From Cryptomeria japonica (lineage: Eukaryota > Streptophyta > Pinopsida > Cupressales > Cupressaceae): a stretch of DNA of 64,000 nt. The notes under the pieces were generated by a model. It ran no database searches. It had not been told where the DNA came from and saw only the letters and a list, made by a program, of their open reading frames with translations. A program made the translations under genes and the position numbers. Shown here one piece after another: positions 34,049 to 46,879 of the stretch (position 1 is the first letter of the stretch; every line of letters begins with the position of its first letter). The DNA is taken from contig NC_081409.1 in NCBI RefSeq assembly GCF_030272615.1, positions 23,332,406 through 23,396,405 on the forward strand, read 5' to 3'.

Positions 34049-37000
34049 TTTAATAAATAATAATAATAGAAAGTTTCTTTTTAATTTAGATTTTAGTCTT
34101 CAACTTATTTTTGAATTATCCATTATCTAGTCAGAATAAATAATAATAATAATAATAATAAGTTTCTTTTTAATTTAGATTTTAGTCTTTATTTTTAAAT
34201 TATCCATTATCTAGTCATTAAAATTACACAGAAAAAACAGATGGGTGGGTGCCATTGTAGTGTTACGCCTCTCGGCGTAATTAGAAAAAAAGTTAGTAAT
34301 TAGATCAATTGTGCAACTTTATTGGTATCAATAATGCATGATTATTGGGACATTTGTGCATAAGCATTGAATCAATTGTGCAAATTTTTTCATTGTCAAA
34401 ATAAATGGTTAATGGAGCAATAGCGAATATATATTAAACCAATACTTTGAAATAACCACTTTTTGACCCTTGTGTGCATCACGAACCCCATAATGTTTTT
34501 TCGTTGCTACCCATAAGCCAAAACAATAGTTATAACAATTAAGTCACATATGAAGATAATAAAAAAAATTATTGAAATTCAATGCATTGTTTAAGAGCTT
34601 AGGGTGTGCGAAGTTAGCTATAACATCTATGAGTATCCTTCCCCTAATCTAGTATTTTTATGAATATTTATCTTAACTTTAATATTTTAATGATAGGTTA
34701 ATATTTCAAGAAATATAGAAGGGGAACACCAATATTTCATATGAGAAGAAATATTTTTTGTAATTAATATTCCTTGAGAAGTACCTAACTACTAAGTTGC
34801 TAAGAGAAGAAAGTTGATATAACACAATGGGTGAAGGAGATGGTACAATGGAAGAACTTCGTTATAGATTATCAATAAATTTCAAAAGATATAATTCATC
34901 CCTAAGAACTCCATGTTTTTTACTCTAATTATTTGACCACATTTTGTTCTCTTCAAAACTCCTCTAGGCTCTTCACTTGCTTGTACTTCCAATCTAATGT
35001 AGGAAGTGTTTAAACACAATTTTCTTTATGTTGTAAGTAGGATCTACAATATTTTAATTATCCATTATTATATGTGGTATTGTAGCAAGTGAATATATTT
35101 TCAATTGAAGAAAATTATTCTTTAAAAATATCTTTCGAGATTTATAATCATCTACACAATTAGCTTAGAAATATTCCAACCTTTCTTTATGTATATCAAT
35201 ACTCCCTAGGTCTTTAATGGTAAGACCTTGGGTTGAAGATCTAGTATCATAAAAGATTTAATTGAATTGATCCAATTATACTTCTACATTCTTTGTAGCT
35301 TGGCTTGTTAAACATAAATACTTATTAATTACAAGATGGAATACATCACTCTAAAATTTCTTTTCTAAACATAATTTATGAACCTTTGATAACTGTCTCT
35401 AGAGTTATAATAGTGCCAATCTTTCACTAACATACTAAACAAGAGGCTTTTTCACATCCGTCCAATCTATTGTATGTAAAAGTGGGAAACTAGATACACC
35501 AAATTCTAAAATTATATATTTTAATTTGCATTTATGTAGATATTATTCTAGTAAAATTCCCCTTTAACAATCTAATAATATATAAAATAAAAGCATCATT
35601 TCTTTCATAAAATGTTGGGTTATTATGTTTAGGTTCAATTGGGGATAGTATTCATAAACCTTTTGTTGTCTTGGTCCCATTACACCAACTATTTTTACTC
35701 CTAGAAATTGTTGCCTCCTTACCATTTAGCATAAATTACATAAGAGGTCATGCAAAAAGATATTTTATCATCACCTATTAATTAGTCTATCACATATTAT
35801 TGTAAACCATTTAATTAATTTTTTTTAATAATGGAGATTTAAACTAAAATTGGAATTTTTTAGTTGTCTTCTAATTAGTAGCTCCAAGTTTAATAATACA
35901 ATAAAACCGTCTACTTCAATAAAATCACTTCAAAAAAAATTCATCAACATCTTAGAGATAGTGGTCTTTGGCTTTCAAAGCCATTTCCTATTTATTGTCT
36001 TTAAAATTTTAATTGTAGTACTACAATAGTATTTGAGAAGATTCTATATATTTTTTATATACTCATCTCATATGGGAACACAAGTATTTCCTCAATGTGC
36101 TATATTTAAATAGCTAACTGTAGAGGAGAAAAAAGTAAACCACACTAAAAGGCCTTTGGCAACCTCTTGGGGACTCACTCAATCTACCTCTCCACTCAAG
36201 ATAAGCATAAAGTGTGATAGCTATCAAGTGCTAGTAGATATCATAGTCTTGGCTATAAAATCTAAAAGAGGGCGTCACAAAGATCTTCTCTTGACCTTCG
36301 CTAACTATTTATCCAAGGATGCACATGCAAGTTGTGGATGACAGTGCAGCGTGCTAGCATCCCATATAGACAAAGTATGTAATTCTACAAAAAAAATTCA
36401 GAGTGACCAAACCTCAATTTTTAAATATCCTTAATAGTATGAATAGCTTAAATGAAAATAATAAAACTAACAATGAAAATAAGAAATAAAAGAAATAGGT
36501 TTAAGGAAAGAAGCTCACAAGTCCAAAGATTGAAGCCTCCAACTAGCGCACTTCTTCTCTATGAACCTACACACAACTTGAAGGAAAGAAAAAAAATGTT
36601 GGGGATGTGTTTTATAGGGTTGACATAGTAAGAACCCTATTTTGGTGTTTCCACCTCCATGGACAACCAAGATAGATGATAGATAAAATGGATGAAACAA
36701 GATACAAAGGAAACACAATGATAGATATGCTAAGGAGATAAAATGATAAAATGCAAGAGGAAAGAGATTTCCCTTCCACATCCAAGAATCAGAGAGCTTG
36801 CTAGAGAGACGAGACAAGACAAAATTGTCTTGAAGCACAAAGTAGTGATAATAGAGTCTCAAGCATCAAGTACCAAAGAGAGACAAGAATGCTTCCAATA
36901 TTGCTTAGAATGTTGGAAATTGTGAGAGATAAATTCCAATGCTAGAGAGAGTGATTAGAATGTTAGAGAATGCTATAGAATGCAAGAGAGAGCCAAATGA

Positions 37001-37161
37001 AGCCTTGATATGTATAAATGTAGAGATATGATAGACCCCCTTAGAATGGTATCCTTTAGATGCATGGCAGTCTAAGGAGATGAGATGTTGTTCCACTTCA
37101 ACATAATGAGATGTTTTTGTGGAATGCCACCTTGCAATAGATGATATATAGCATCTCTCTA

Positions 37162-38327
37162 TGTTGGAAGTATGTGTTGTTATGGTTGTCGTTGATGTCA
37201 AACTTGTTATTCCAGATAGATGTTGGTTCAGAAGTCTAGGGTTCAGAGATATCTTGTTGTATTGGGGTTGCAGTGATTCTTTTTGTTGTTGCGGAAATGT
37301 TCAGATTTGGAAATTGCTAAACTGATGTTGTTTGGTGTTGTTATCTTCATTGGATATCTTTTGAAATTATGGACATGTTAGTTTTATGGTTCGGAAATAT
37401 CTTTGTGTTCTCCGGATGTTGTGGTATGTTTCATAGTTATATGTGATATTTTGTGTTAATCCTACCTTTTTTCTCCAGATATGATTTGTGGAAGGTAATT
37501 TGATGTGTTATGGGTCTCACTATAGCATGCGAAGATCCAGATAAGAGTAATTTACATTGGAGAATATTTTTTAGCCCGTTGATTATCTATATGGACACAT
37601 TATGCTATGGGTAACATTTTGGTGTTTGCGGATCGATGGATTGGACTAGGAAGATGTTTTTTGGTCCCCTCTTTGTCCTAGAATGGATAAACATGTATAT
37701 TTTTTGGTCCAAAAGGTTTATTTTTTCTTTTGGCTAACTTGGTTCAAGCCTTCATGATCTATCTTGTATATAAAGAATGTATGTGATTGAGTTGTGTGGA
37801 AGACAAAGTGTGTGGTGTGGACATAAACAGTGAAATTCAATGAAGAACATAGAGGGAGGGTTGTGCTCAAATGATATGCAAGTTGTTTGAGACTATGGCA
37901 AAAATATGAGACAATGTGTTGACAGATGAGGTCTGAATTGTGTGTGTTGATGTTGGTCGCTTGATGTTGAGTTCAAGATCCAACTTCATGATTAGGAGAT
38001 CCTTCTTTTCAAATCAATTTGTTTTATCTTTCCCTGTTGTAGTTAGCATTAGGTTTGCAAGTCATTTTTCTATCTTTCCCCAAGAGCAGTTAGCCTTGGT
38101 CAGCAAGTTCGAAGCAGTGAGCTCTTTCATTGTAATATGATATACATAGTAGATATATTTTTGTGAGTTGGTGTTCACTGTGGCTTTTCCTAGTTTAGGT
38201 TTCCCACATACAAGTTTTTGGTGTTGATGTGTTGATTACATTTTTGTATTGTGTTACTCCATTATTATTGTATTAATTTTGATTTGAACTGATTCACCCC
38301 CCTCCCAGTCCTGCCTTGGGTTCAACA
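37162..38327 (+). mobile_element. Solo LTR with target-site duplication
   Basis: 1166 bp, beginning TGTTGGAAG and ending GGTTCAACA, with inverted ends TGTTG and CAACA. CTCTA precedes it (37157-37161) and follows it (38328-38332). The end carries the GATTCACCCCCCTCCCAGT block seen before the 3' border of many plant LTRs. No interior is present, so it is most likely the product of recombination between two LTRs. Old virus-like remnant without genes. Confidence 0.85.
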
Positions 38328-38332
38328 CTCTA

Positions 38333-39220
38333 CATTTTTGCATATCACATCTCTATATTTTTGCATATCATATCTCTGCATTTCTACATATCTACATTTG
38401 CATCATGTTTATCTCAATATCTATTTATCTTATAATTTTGGTATTGTATCTTGTATCTGATGCCTCTATGGGGGCCAAACCACTATCTCAATTGATCTTT
38501 ATTATCTTATATTGCCTTTGTGGGGGCCAAAACACTATCTCATTGATCTTCGGTCACCCTATCGTATGGCTATCTACCATAACACAATTTGCTACCCATA
38601 CTGGGAAAATATTTTTATTTCATTGATCACTATCTCAATGTCTAATTGTGTATTGGTTTTGTTTCAAATTTTATGCTTTTTGATCTAGCATGTTTGTTTG
38701 TATCTAATATGTTTGTGATGAAATAACCCAGCACTATCTTGTGAAGGTTTAGGTCTCTTCCCTAGGGGCAACTCCACATAGTTATAAGATTTTGCTTCCC
38801 CTTTGTATCCCAATAAGTTTTTTTAACTCTATCTATTTAAGCTTGCATCTCATGATAATGATATGCTTGCAAAAGTGGGGGAAAAATGTAATGTTGTAAA
38901 TTGCACCCCATGCAATTCCATGCTACATAAGCGCCTTCACTTTAATCTTGTTGGATAACGTGTTCAAATTTTATCCATTTTTTAGCTTGGTTTTCCTTTT
39001 CACACTTTTTTGTCCTTTTTCTGACTTTGTTGACTATCTTACTCATAGACACATGCACATCATAGATACATCCATGCATTGCACTAGCATCCCACAAAAA
39101 TATAGTCCAAAGATGGCCATTGAGAATTATTCCTTTGATTGGTAGTGCTTGTAATGTCTCCTACAACATGTTCAACTGACATCACATTCACTTCAAGGTT
39201 GTTTATCTTACTTTTAAAGG
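38333..39220. other. Spacer of the fold-back, right part
   Basis: Non-coding. TTTTGCATATCACATCTCT is repeated at about 38336 and 38358. A GTGGGGGCCAAA-type block occurs twice (about 38468 and 38520). Confidence 0.45.
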
Positions 39221-39820
39221 TTGCATTTTTCTCTCTATCATTCTCTAGCATTCCCTAACATTCTAATCACTCTCTCTAGAATTATAATCAATCTCTCTCA
39301 CAATTTCTAACCTTCTAAGAAATATTGGAAGTGTTCTTGGCTCTTTTTGTTACTTTGTGCTTGAGACTCCATTGTCACAACTTTTTGATTCAAGAGGGTT
39401 TTGTATTTTCTCTTCTCTCCAACAAGCTCTCTTCTTCTTAGGAGTATAAGGAGGTTTTATCTCCATAGCATATCTATTATTGTTTTTCCTTTGTATCTTG
39501 TTTTATCCATTTATCTATCATCTATCTTGGTTGTCCATGGAGGTTGAAACACCAAAGTGGGGGTTTGATTGGTCCAGACCTATGAAACATAGCCCCAACA
39601 TTTTCATCTTTTCTTTTTTGTGTGTAGGTTCATAGAGGAGAAGTGAGCTAGCTAGATAATTCAATTGTTGAACCATTGCGAGCCTCTTTCCTTTGTTTCT
39701 TATTAGTGATAGTAGTTAACTTATTATCATTTAAGATTTTCATACCATGAAGGATATTAAAATCTCAAGGTCTTGTCACTTTGTATTTTCTATTTGAAAT
39801 TTTTATTTAACACTACTAGA

Positions 39821-40804
39821 TGTTGAGAAGGGGGGGGGGGGGGGGGGTGAACATAAACTAAAACTTATCAAATCAAACTGCTTGAAACACAACATCCATT
39901 CAAACCAATGTGCAAGAAAATAAATAGCAGAAATAGTAAATGAATGCACATGAGAAGACTAGGATTTTTATGTGGAAAACCCAAACTAGGAAAAAACATG
40001 GTGAGAATCAACCTCACAATATATATTAATTGTTTACAATGTTTGTGGCCACCGACCAAAGAGCTAACGACTTCAGACTTGCAAACTAAGGCATGCAAAC
40101 TTAGGTAATATACAAATGAAGACTTGCTCAACTAAAAATTACTTCTTTAGGGAAAGATACAAACATTTGTCTAGATACAATATGAGAAAAATAGTTTGAA
40201 TTCTAAGAATAAAAGTATCTAGCAGAATGCAGATAATAGATCACAGTTTAAGCACTCATCTAATTTATCTATAGCATTTTTGAATCTCTATTTGACCTCT
40301 ACTACACATAAATTTCGCACCATATATATATATTATTATCTTAAAACCATTTTTTTACACATATCACCCAATAGTTTAGACATATATACCATTTGGATCA
40401 ATAACATTCATCATTAAGTCAACCTAGAGAAGATGCAACGTGTGTTTTACCACTATACCAAAAGCAATCGATTCCACCAATGCTAAATGCACAAAATTGT
40501 GTGAAGACCTTAATACCATTGGCTTAATCATCTAAAAGAGTTTTATCCATTCCATAGGCAACTGCATATTTGAAAACATCTTCAAGGGATAGGTTGTTAC
40601 ACACTAACCCTTAATACAGACCAAAACACATTCTTCATATATTTCGGAAACACATTGTGATAACCTTATTTGACCTTTTGAACATTCAGATAATATCTGA
40701 CACATATATACATAAATTATGCTTAACCAAACCAAACTGAATACCACCAGACTACTTCTAAACCAGATGGATATCAATGACAAGATGAGGGTATATTTGC
40801 AACA
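39821..40804 (-). mobile_element. Solo LTR, minus orientation, inside the right arm
   Basis: 984 bp, bounded by TGTTG and CAACA on the plus strand. It starts with a run of about 20 G, the complement of the C-run that commonly precedes plant LTR 3' ends, and contains TTTTTATGTGGAAAACCC and the AAAAAACATGGTGAG block. It interrupts the match between the two fold-back arms. No clear target duplication was found, so the borders may be off by a few bases. Confidence 0.65.
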
Positions 40805-41051
40805 ATTTCATACTTTGTTTGTATGAGATGCCAATGTGTCACATTATCATCCACGACTTGCACATGCACCCTTGGACAAAGAGTTAGTGTAGGTCAGCAA
40901 GAGATATCTGTGGTCCATCCTCTTTTAGATTATGTAACCAAGACTATGATATATCTATTGGCACTTGACAACTATCATGATTTTTGCTTATTTTTAGTGG
41001 AGAGGCAGATTGAGTCCCTAAGAGGTTGCCAAAGGCCTTTTAGTGTGGTTT

Positions 41052-42889
41052 AATTTTTATAGCTCTACATTTTGGTGAACCTAACACGAAGGCTTTTCTT
41101 TGGTTTAATTAGTTTTAAAACACTTTAGCACTCTTCTTTAGTAAACATTTTAATATTTGTGTCGGGTTGCTACCTTACAATCTTTCAAAGTTAAAGTGTT
41201 TTAGGGCCTCTCTGTGATCTTTATGACCCAGACTCCTTTGGGGTTGTTGTGAAGGAAACTTCTAAACCAAGAATCCTATGTGCTTCATCAAACTTTACCT
41301 CTGCATCATCAAACCCTGCATCAAGTGGTGACCCATATGTTAATGTAGCATTGTAAATTGCATCCCTATGCAATTTGTATGTTAATCCTATCCTTGATTT
41401 GAATCATCTATATTGTATAAGTATCTTGGACTAGTTTTTATTGGTATAGTTAAGCCACATGAAGCTGAGCAATAAGATGGAATGATTATGCTTGTACATT
41501 AGTGATGTCTTAAAGGAGGTATAAAGTGTTGACAAAAGTGCTAAATAGCTCCCATAAATGTAAAGGAAATAAATAATGTGAGTTATGATATCATTACACT
41601 AGGATATCCAATTAGTCCCATGCATGGGGTAGTGCTCTAAATTCCACATTGAATGTGAGTTTGTGTTGCCTTGTGATTGAGAACTTATATGTTAAAGAAC
41701 TATGTAATTATGGCTTTGAACTTGGCAATTTATAATTAAATACAAAATTATATTAATCTAAGTGATTTGAAAGGACAACATCTAATAAGGGCTTCATTGA
41801 AAAAGCATAACAACTAGCAAAAGAGAAAAAAGATTAGGCTAATGTATCATAAAACAATCCAACCTCTTCAATACCCTATTAGGCTTGACTTGTAAATTAC
41901 TCCAATTGTGCTATATTATATGATCTTTGTGTCAACCAATATTAAGATTAAAAAAAGCCCCAATTTATTAATCTTTTGTATAAAACCAACTATCTAACAT
42001 ATGTATAAAACCCAAAATTTATGATGTCATTTCAATCATGTGAAAATATTTGCACATAACCCAAGTAGCAATTGATAATGATCTCTCAACATCATCATTC
42101 AAAGTATAAACATTAATATCAGAAAAATAATGATTATTAATGTTGAAAAGATCCCATAGTGCCTAGTTAGTAGGGTCACATCCTTGGCCAACTAAATTTT
42201 GACACCATGAGGAAGATAGAAAGGTGACATTACCATCCTAAATAGCTATGTATTGGCTACATAGAATGATGAATGTAAGGCCAAATCAAATAGCAATTAG
42301 CAAAAGGAATTTTTTTTAAAAAAAAAACCTCTCGTCTATAGAGAATGTCTAAACTTTAAAGTTAGCAAAAAAATATCACAAACAAAGTATTTCCATGGAA
42401 TTTCTACCAAACCTTCAACATTCTAGGAAATATAATTCATAAAAAGTGTCAAGAGGCATCTCCTCATTATCTAGCTCGTCCAAAGTGAAGAAACTATTCT
42501 AATAACTAGCCTCATGGGACTCAAAAACTTTTATTTGGAAGTAGAGAGGTACCCACCACCATTTGGTTGGTGTATGTATATTCTCCTTCCTCTAGATGCC
42601 ACCTTAGATTATGAGGCCTACTCTATTTAATAGGGGGAATTAGGTTGAGCATTCCTTGTTGTTAGTTGAGACAAGGTTGATGTCATGAAGAAAATCTAAA
42701 CCATTTTTGCCTCACTAGAAGTTGTCCTAGGAAAGGAGGATACAACTTTACCCAATTTTAAAGGTTTTGAATCATTTGTTGAAGCCTTGGTCCCAAAGTT
42801 CAAAGGCATAGCTCAAAAGTCTTGTTATTACTAAATTTATTGGCCTTTTGGTTGGCTATAGTAGAGTAACCTTCTCTTCCTCCACTAGA
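41052..42889. other. Non-coding DNA
   Basis: No gene recognised. A block near 41340-41385 (ATTGTAAATTGCATCCC, ATGCAATT) resembles one near 38893-38920 in direct orientation, so some shared old repeat is likely. Confidence 0.4.
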
Positions 42890-43330
42890 AATGTTGATCT
42901 AGAAAAGTGTTGTGCAATGGTCTTTGACATGGAAAAACCAAAGGGCAATCTTGTATCTTATGTTCTAAGGATTCACATTGATAATAAGTGTTCGAGAGGT
43001 TGATATAAAGGACACCTTTAGCATGTCTAGTTTGGCCAACCTAGATATCAATAGAGTCTTTGAGGTCTTTGGATAGGTCTATCTCAACACAAACTTGTCA
43101 CCGGAGATGAGCTAAATAGAACTTTCTAATTCAATGCACATAATTGAGACCAAAGAGAAGGCTATATGGTTCAAATATTTCTAGAATGACAAGGGAGGCT
43201 AGGCAATTCAAACCAAACAAGAACCTTAAAAGACACTCATGACTATAATAAATGTAACTAAAAACAAATAACTCATACTTACTAAAGTAGCATGACATTG
43301 ACAAAAACACATGCAAAAAACTATAGTAGA
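42890..43330 (-). pseudogene. LINE ORF1 fragment (DUF4283-like), broken
   Basis: On the minus strand, pieces in different frames read like the end of the RNA-binding ORF1 domain of plant L1-type LINEs: a WFELPSLP block, then VEIDLSKDLKDSIDI and a VGQTRHAKGVLYINL segment. This order is the usual run-up to the zinc knuckle. At least two frame changes and several stops separate the pieces. It abuts the YSL pseudogene piece at 43342. Confidence 0.45.
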
Positions 43331-43341
43331 ATCAAGAAGTC

Positions 43342-43560
43342 TCCATAATGGTATGCCAAGTTTTGATCTGTTAACCCCGCTCCATATGCATTGCAAAAGG
43401 CCAAGGCAGGAGCATACATATATGAGTAATGAGAGCATTACATGTGATTGAATATCTTTGGGAGCACCCCCACAGATACAGCAGCCAGATAATGCTGTCA
43501 TTAACAAATATCTCGTTTTGTCTTTGCTCCTTTTTGAAGATGCTAATGCTTAATTCCACG
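43342..43560 (-). pseudogene. YSL pseudogene, exon 7 piece
   Basis: The minus strand reads [13 protein letters not shown] and continues through CIWSGVN- and YGDF-like remnants that match exon 7 of the YSL gene ([12 protein letters not shown] ... [17 protein letters not shown], about 31990-32270 there). Frameshifts break it within 40 residues. It starts near the exon 7 boundary and ends at the LINE fragment. Confidence 0.8.
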
Positions 43561-44965
43561 TCAGCAACCTTATTAGTTTCTGCAGTCACCATCAATTTTG
43601 GAAGCCAGTTGTTAAATACGTTTTTCCTTCATAAAGCCTTTCCAGTTTTGTTTTTCCTCTATGTAACAGCTGTTTGTTTTTTTCGTTAACACTTGTTGGA
43701 AGCTAAATACTTGTAAATGTATATTGAGCTGTGGAGATAAGTTTTTTTTGTTTGTTATAGAATTGTAGTTTTATCTTCTTAATGTGAAACCCTGTATTCA
43801 TTTGTATTAGTCTATATGTAGCATATGAATTTGAAAGGTTAAATGAAAAGAGCCATTATTGCAGCAGCTATGGTGTCATGAAACTTATCTAATGTATTGT
43901 TGTCAATAGATATTTTATTGTGTTATATTCTGGTGATTTCTAGAATGTTTTTTTCTGTTTAAATCTCTATATTTTGTAATTAGGTTTTCTTTTAAAACCA
44001 ATACTTTTGGTCAAATAAATGACAAAGAGTTCCTTGGAAAGTTATTTGTACAGTTCTTTGTCAACATCATTTTTGAATTCGATTGGGTGATAGTTTTTGC
44101 ATCAACATTTCAGATCACATTCTATGATCCATCATGATTATTTTTCTTCTCTTTATATACTCTTTCATTCTCATAATGATAAGTTATAGAATATTATACA
44201 AAAACTATCACATAAAAGAACCCAAAAATAATTCCATCAACAATTTAAATGTAAAGATCTTCCAATTTAAACACCTATAAAACGGAAACAAATGGGCATT
44301 GAGAAATCCATGATAGAAATAGAAGTCTTAGGGAAACAAATTACTTGGACATATGATAATAATTGTCTAAGTTGGCTCAAATATTTCGTGCAATCAAAAG
44401 AATCTATGGATACCAATGCACAACTCATCCAATTAAATATTAAAATTTAAACTAATAGAGGTACAAGTGAGCAGCTATTAGTACATGTGAAATATCTTAA
44501 AGGACTCTTACCTATTTTTTTTTTGTTTCTTTAAAGTTAGTAATTGGAACTTTGGATGAACAGAGAGTAAATGATTATAGGTCAAAAAGTGGTCATCGTG
44601 CACTACAATCAGACTCAAAAAATTACACAAACAAAAAATGAATGATTATTATAACATAAACGAATAACTAAATCTTTCTTTTGATTCTTTCAACATCTAA
44701 ATCTTAGAATAAAACAAGCAAATCTTTGTTTAATTCTTCAATCATTTAATAATGTTTGAAAAAGTAAGCAAACAAGGAACATGGGGCCTACAATCATCTA
44801 ATAAAACTTGTTGAGTACTTGTACAACTTGAACTATTAAAAAAAAAAAATAAAAATTTCTATTGTGCAGTTAGTATATTCGATTCTTATATGCCCGCGCA
44901 TCTATATAGGATAGTTCGTGTCCAATTATAATAATAATCAACGTCTTTGGTGTTTGTTATTTAGG
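43561..44965. other. Interval between YSL pseudogene pieces
   Basis: No match to YSL exons was found; exon 6 was looked for and not seen. AT-rich, with no other gene. Confidence 0.4.
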
Positions 44966-45424
44966 TTGTAGCCATTAAGGCCTTTTATGCTGCTATCGGA
45001 AAGATTGTTGGGATACCACTCTCCTCCATGTTTGCTGATCAAAGGCCACATAATACCCCACGACAGGATAAGTTAGCTTGTAATCGACTATCAGCGCCTG
45101 TGAACATAACTCATTCTCATCCACAAATAGCTTACTCAAAGTTTGCAACCAATTTTAGCACTGCAATTTGTCAAAATTCAGTGGTTAGAAGAGTTAGCAT
45201 GGAAGCATGACATTATACCTTTTAGAGGGGCACCAAAAATAGAAATCTAGTTATCCACCCAAGTCCAGGTTCCTTGACTGCTTCTTCATAAATTTTTCCA
45301 CTCATTCCCTACAAATAGGACCCAAATCCTCTTGATCACCACAATGGATAAATCAACTATCAAATATATCATAGTAACAGACTACAAAGGCTTAAACATA
45401 TGTGTACAAGACTAACGTACCACC
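44966..45424 (-). pseudogene. YSL pseudogene, intron 1 to exon 5 pieces
   Basis: Read on the minus strand from 45424 it shows the intron 1 donor (GGTGGTACGTTA), the end of intron 1 (TTGATTTATCCATTGTGGTG), a shortened exon 2 (GAGGATTTGGGTCCTATTTG ... GGTGCCCCTCT), intron 2, and the first 30 bases of exon 3 (GTCGATTACAAGCTAACTTA). It then jumps at about 45066 to the last 100 bases of exon 5 (CGTGGGGTATTATGTGGCC ... GGCCTTAATGGCTACAA). Introns are kept, so it arose from a DNA-level duplication, not from reverse-transcribed mRNA. Exon 2 is internally deleted and exon 3-5 material is missing. Confidence 0.85.
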
Positions 45425-46879
45425 CAAAAAAAATAAAATGGTATGATTGTATTTTCTAGGTGTTTTTGGTGAAAGGAGTATGTAAGAAGTTGGACGGCTT
45501 AAATCACATACACTAAGTTTATATTTCTAGGCTTAAAAGTGTTAAATATTCAAGTTGACTGACATTTTTTAGGCTTGATATGTTATTTAGTGTATGTTGT
45601 CACATTAAGAATGCACTTCTAGACTTAAGTGTTAAACACTCAGAGTTGACTAACACCCTCTAGACTTAATATGTTGCTTAGTGTGTGGGGTTTAAGCACC
45701 CTTCATGCATGAACTAAGACATATTCGAGTTGTGGTCAAGAAACATCCTTTTATTATAATCTATATGAGAGTGGTTTTATATTATATATTTATGATTTTA
45801 TTTATAATAAGATATGTTTTAATGTATGAAGGGTGAATTTGAATTAATAAATTTTGTTATAGAGAAATTGCTTGATAGATAAGCTTGGCCTTCCTATTTG
45901 TGACTAGGAGTTTTAAAGATGTTTGTGTCTAGTGTTTCCTTGTCAAATGACATTTAGTATATGTCTTTTTAGATTTTGGGTATCAAGGATGTAGTCATAT
46001 CAATAATGGTTTTGTTAATTTTTTATTAGTTCGAAATATGTGCATCAATACATGTATTATTAATCATCTAATATGACGTGTGACTGGTTATTTTTTATGT
46101 GACAATTGACATTTTTATCCATTTATTAGATAGCCACATAATTACTGCTAGTGTTTAATTTTTTTTTAATTCAAAATGTATTATTATTTTTTATAAAGTG
46201 AAAAAGGAATAGTATGTTATTGAAAATATACATAGTTAATCGAAGGAACACCCTCAAAGTTGAAGTGAGACCTAAGTGCAAATAAAAGACAAGAAGGGTC
46301 TAAATGAGGGCCAAGTCCAAATATCAATAAACAACAAAACCAGTAAGTGACAAGAGTAACACTATCAAAAGGTAGATCATGGTTATTTGGTTTATCATGC
46401 ATGTGAAAAGGAATGGGGGGCACTATGCACAACCATAATAATGACCATTATACATAGTTATATATTTGGTCATTTACCTACTTAAATATTTTTAGAGGTG
46501 ACATTTTTCAATCCATAGGTAACTTTGACACATTGGTATTCTTAATCATAGCAGATACTTTTGGTATAGGTGTAGAAACAATGGATGGTAGATAAGTTTT
46601 TCAGATGCAATAATTTATACATACCTCAAGCACATTGAGAGTATTTGAAAATTTAATGCTTTTCTCGTCTTGGGGGATTTTGATGGAATGGCTCTTTTAA
46701 TCAAAATAATAATTTTTAATATAATTTTAATTAAGAGTAGATATTTTTTTTGGAAGTGCTACTTTTTTCTATTGGCAAGTGACTTTTTTTTCATGTAAAA
46801 TATTAAATATAATTTTGGTAATAGATAGTTAAAATCATTTTCATGAAGAAAAATAGAAAAAATGGCCTATTGGAAAAAA
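45425..46879. other. Non-coding DNA with a short tandem duplication
   Basis: No gene. An 85-bp unit (TTCTAGGCTTAAAAGTGTTA and the following AGTTGACTGACA block) at about 45529-45613 is repeated, diverged, at 45615-45698. Confidence 0.5.

Larger units (their letters stand above)
32965..36136. other. Non-coding DNA downstream of the YSL gene
   Basis: No gene recognised in 3.2 kb. It holds (TA)n at about 33066-33080, a 60-bp (AT)n tract at 33986-34045, TAA trinucleotide runs near 34138-34160, and a perfect small hairpin at 34263-34280 (TTACGCC, four-base loop, GGCGTAA). TTTAATTTAGATTTTAGTC repeats at about 34081 and 34169. Confidence 0.5.
36137..41051. repeat. Large fold-back: inverted repeats of about 855 bp
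   Basis: The left arm 36137-36990 is the reverse complement, with divergence, of 39221-41051 once the 984-bp LTR at 39821-40804 is set aside (853 against about 847 bp). Matching landmarks are AAACCACACTAAAAGGCC at 36137 with its complement ending at 41051, ATAGATGATAGATAAAATGG at 36674 with its complement near 39520, and GAGAGAGTGATTAGAATGTT at 36946 with its complement near 39260. Similarity stops sharply at the outer ends. The spacer of about 2.2 kb includes a solo LTR. No coding frame is convincing in either arm. Confidence 0.75.

Noticed and set aside
36156-36341. 61-codon frame in the left fold-back arm
   Set aside because: The inverted partner arm does not keep the frame, and there is no motif.
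34440-44620. Possible MITE ends: CCACTTTTTGACCC at about 34449 and GGTCAAAAAGTGGTC at 44589 in inverted orientation
   Set aside because: The match is only about 15 bases, does not extend, and spans the fold-back and other elements. Chance is likely.
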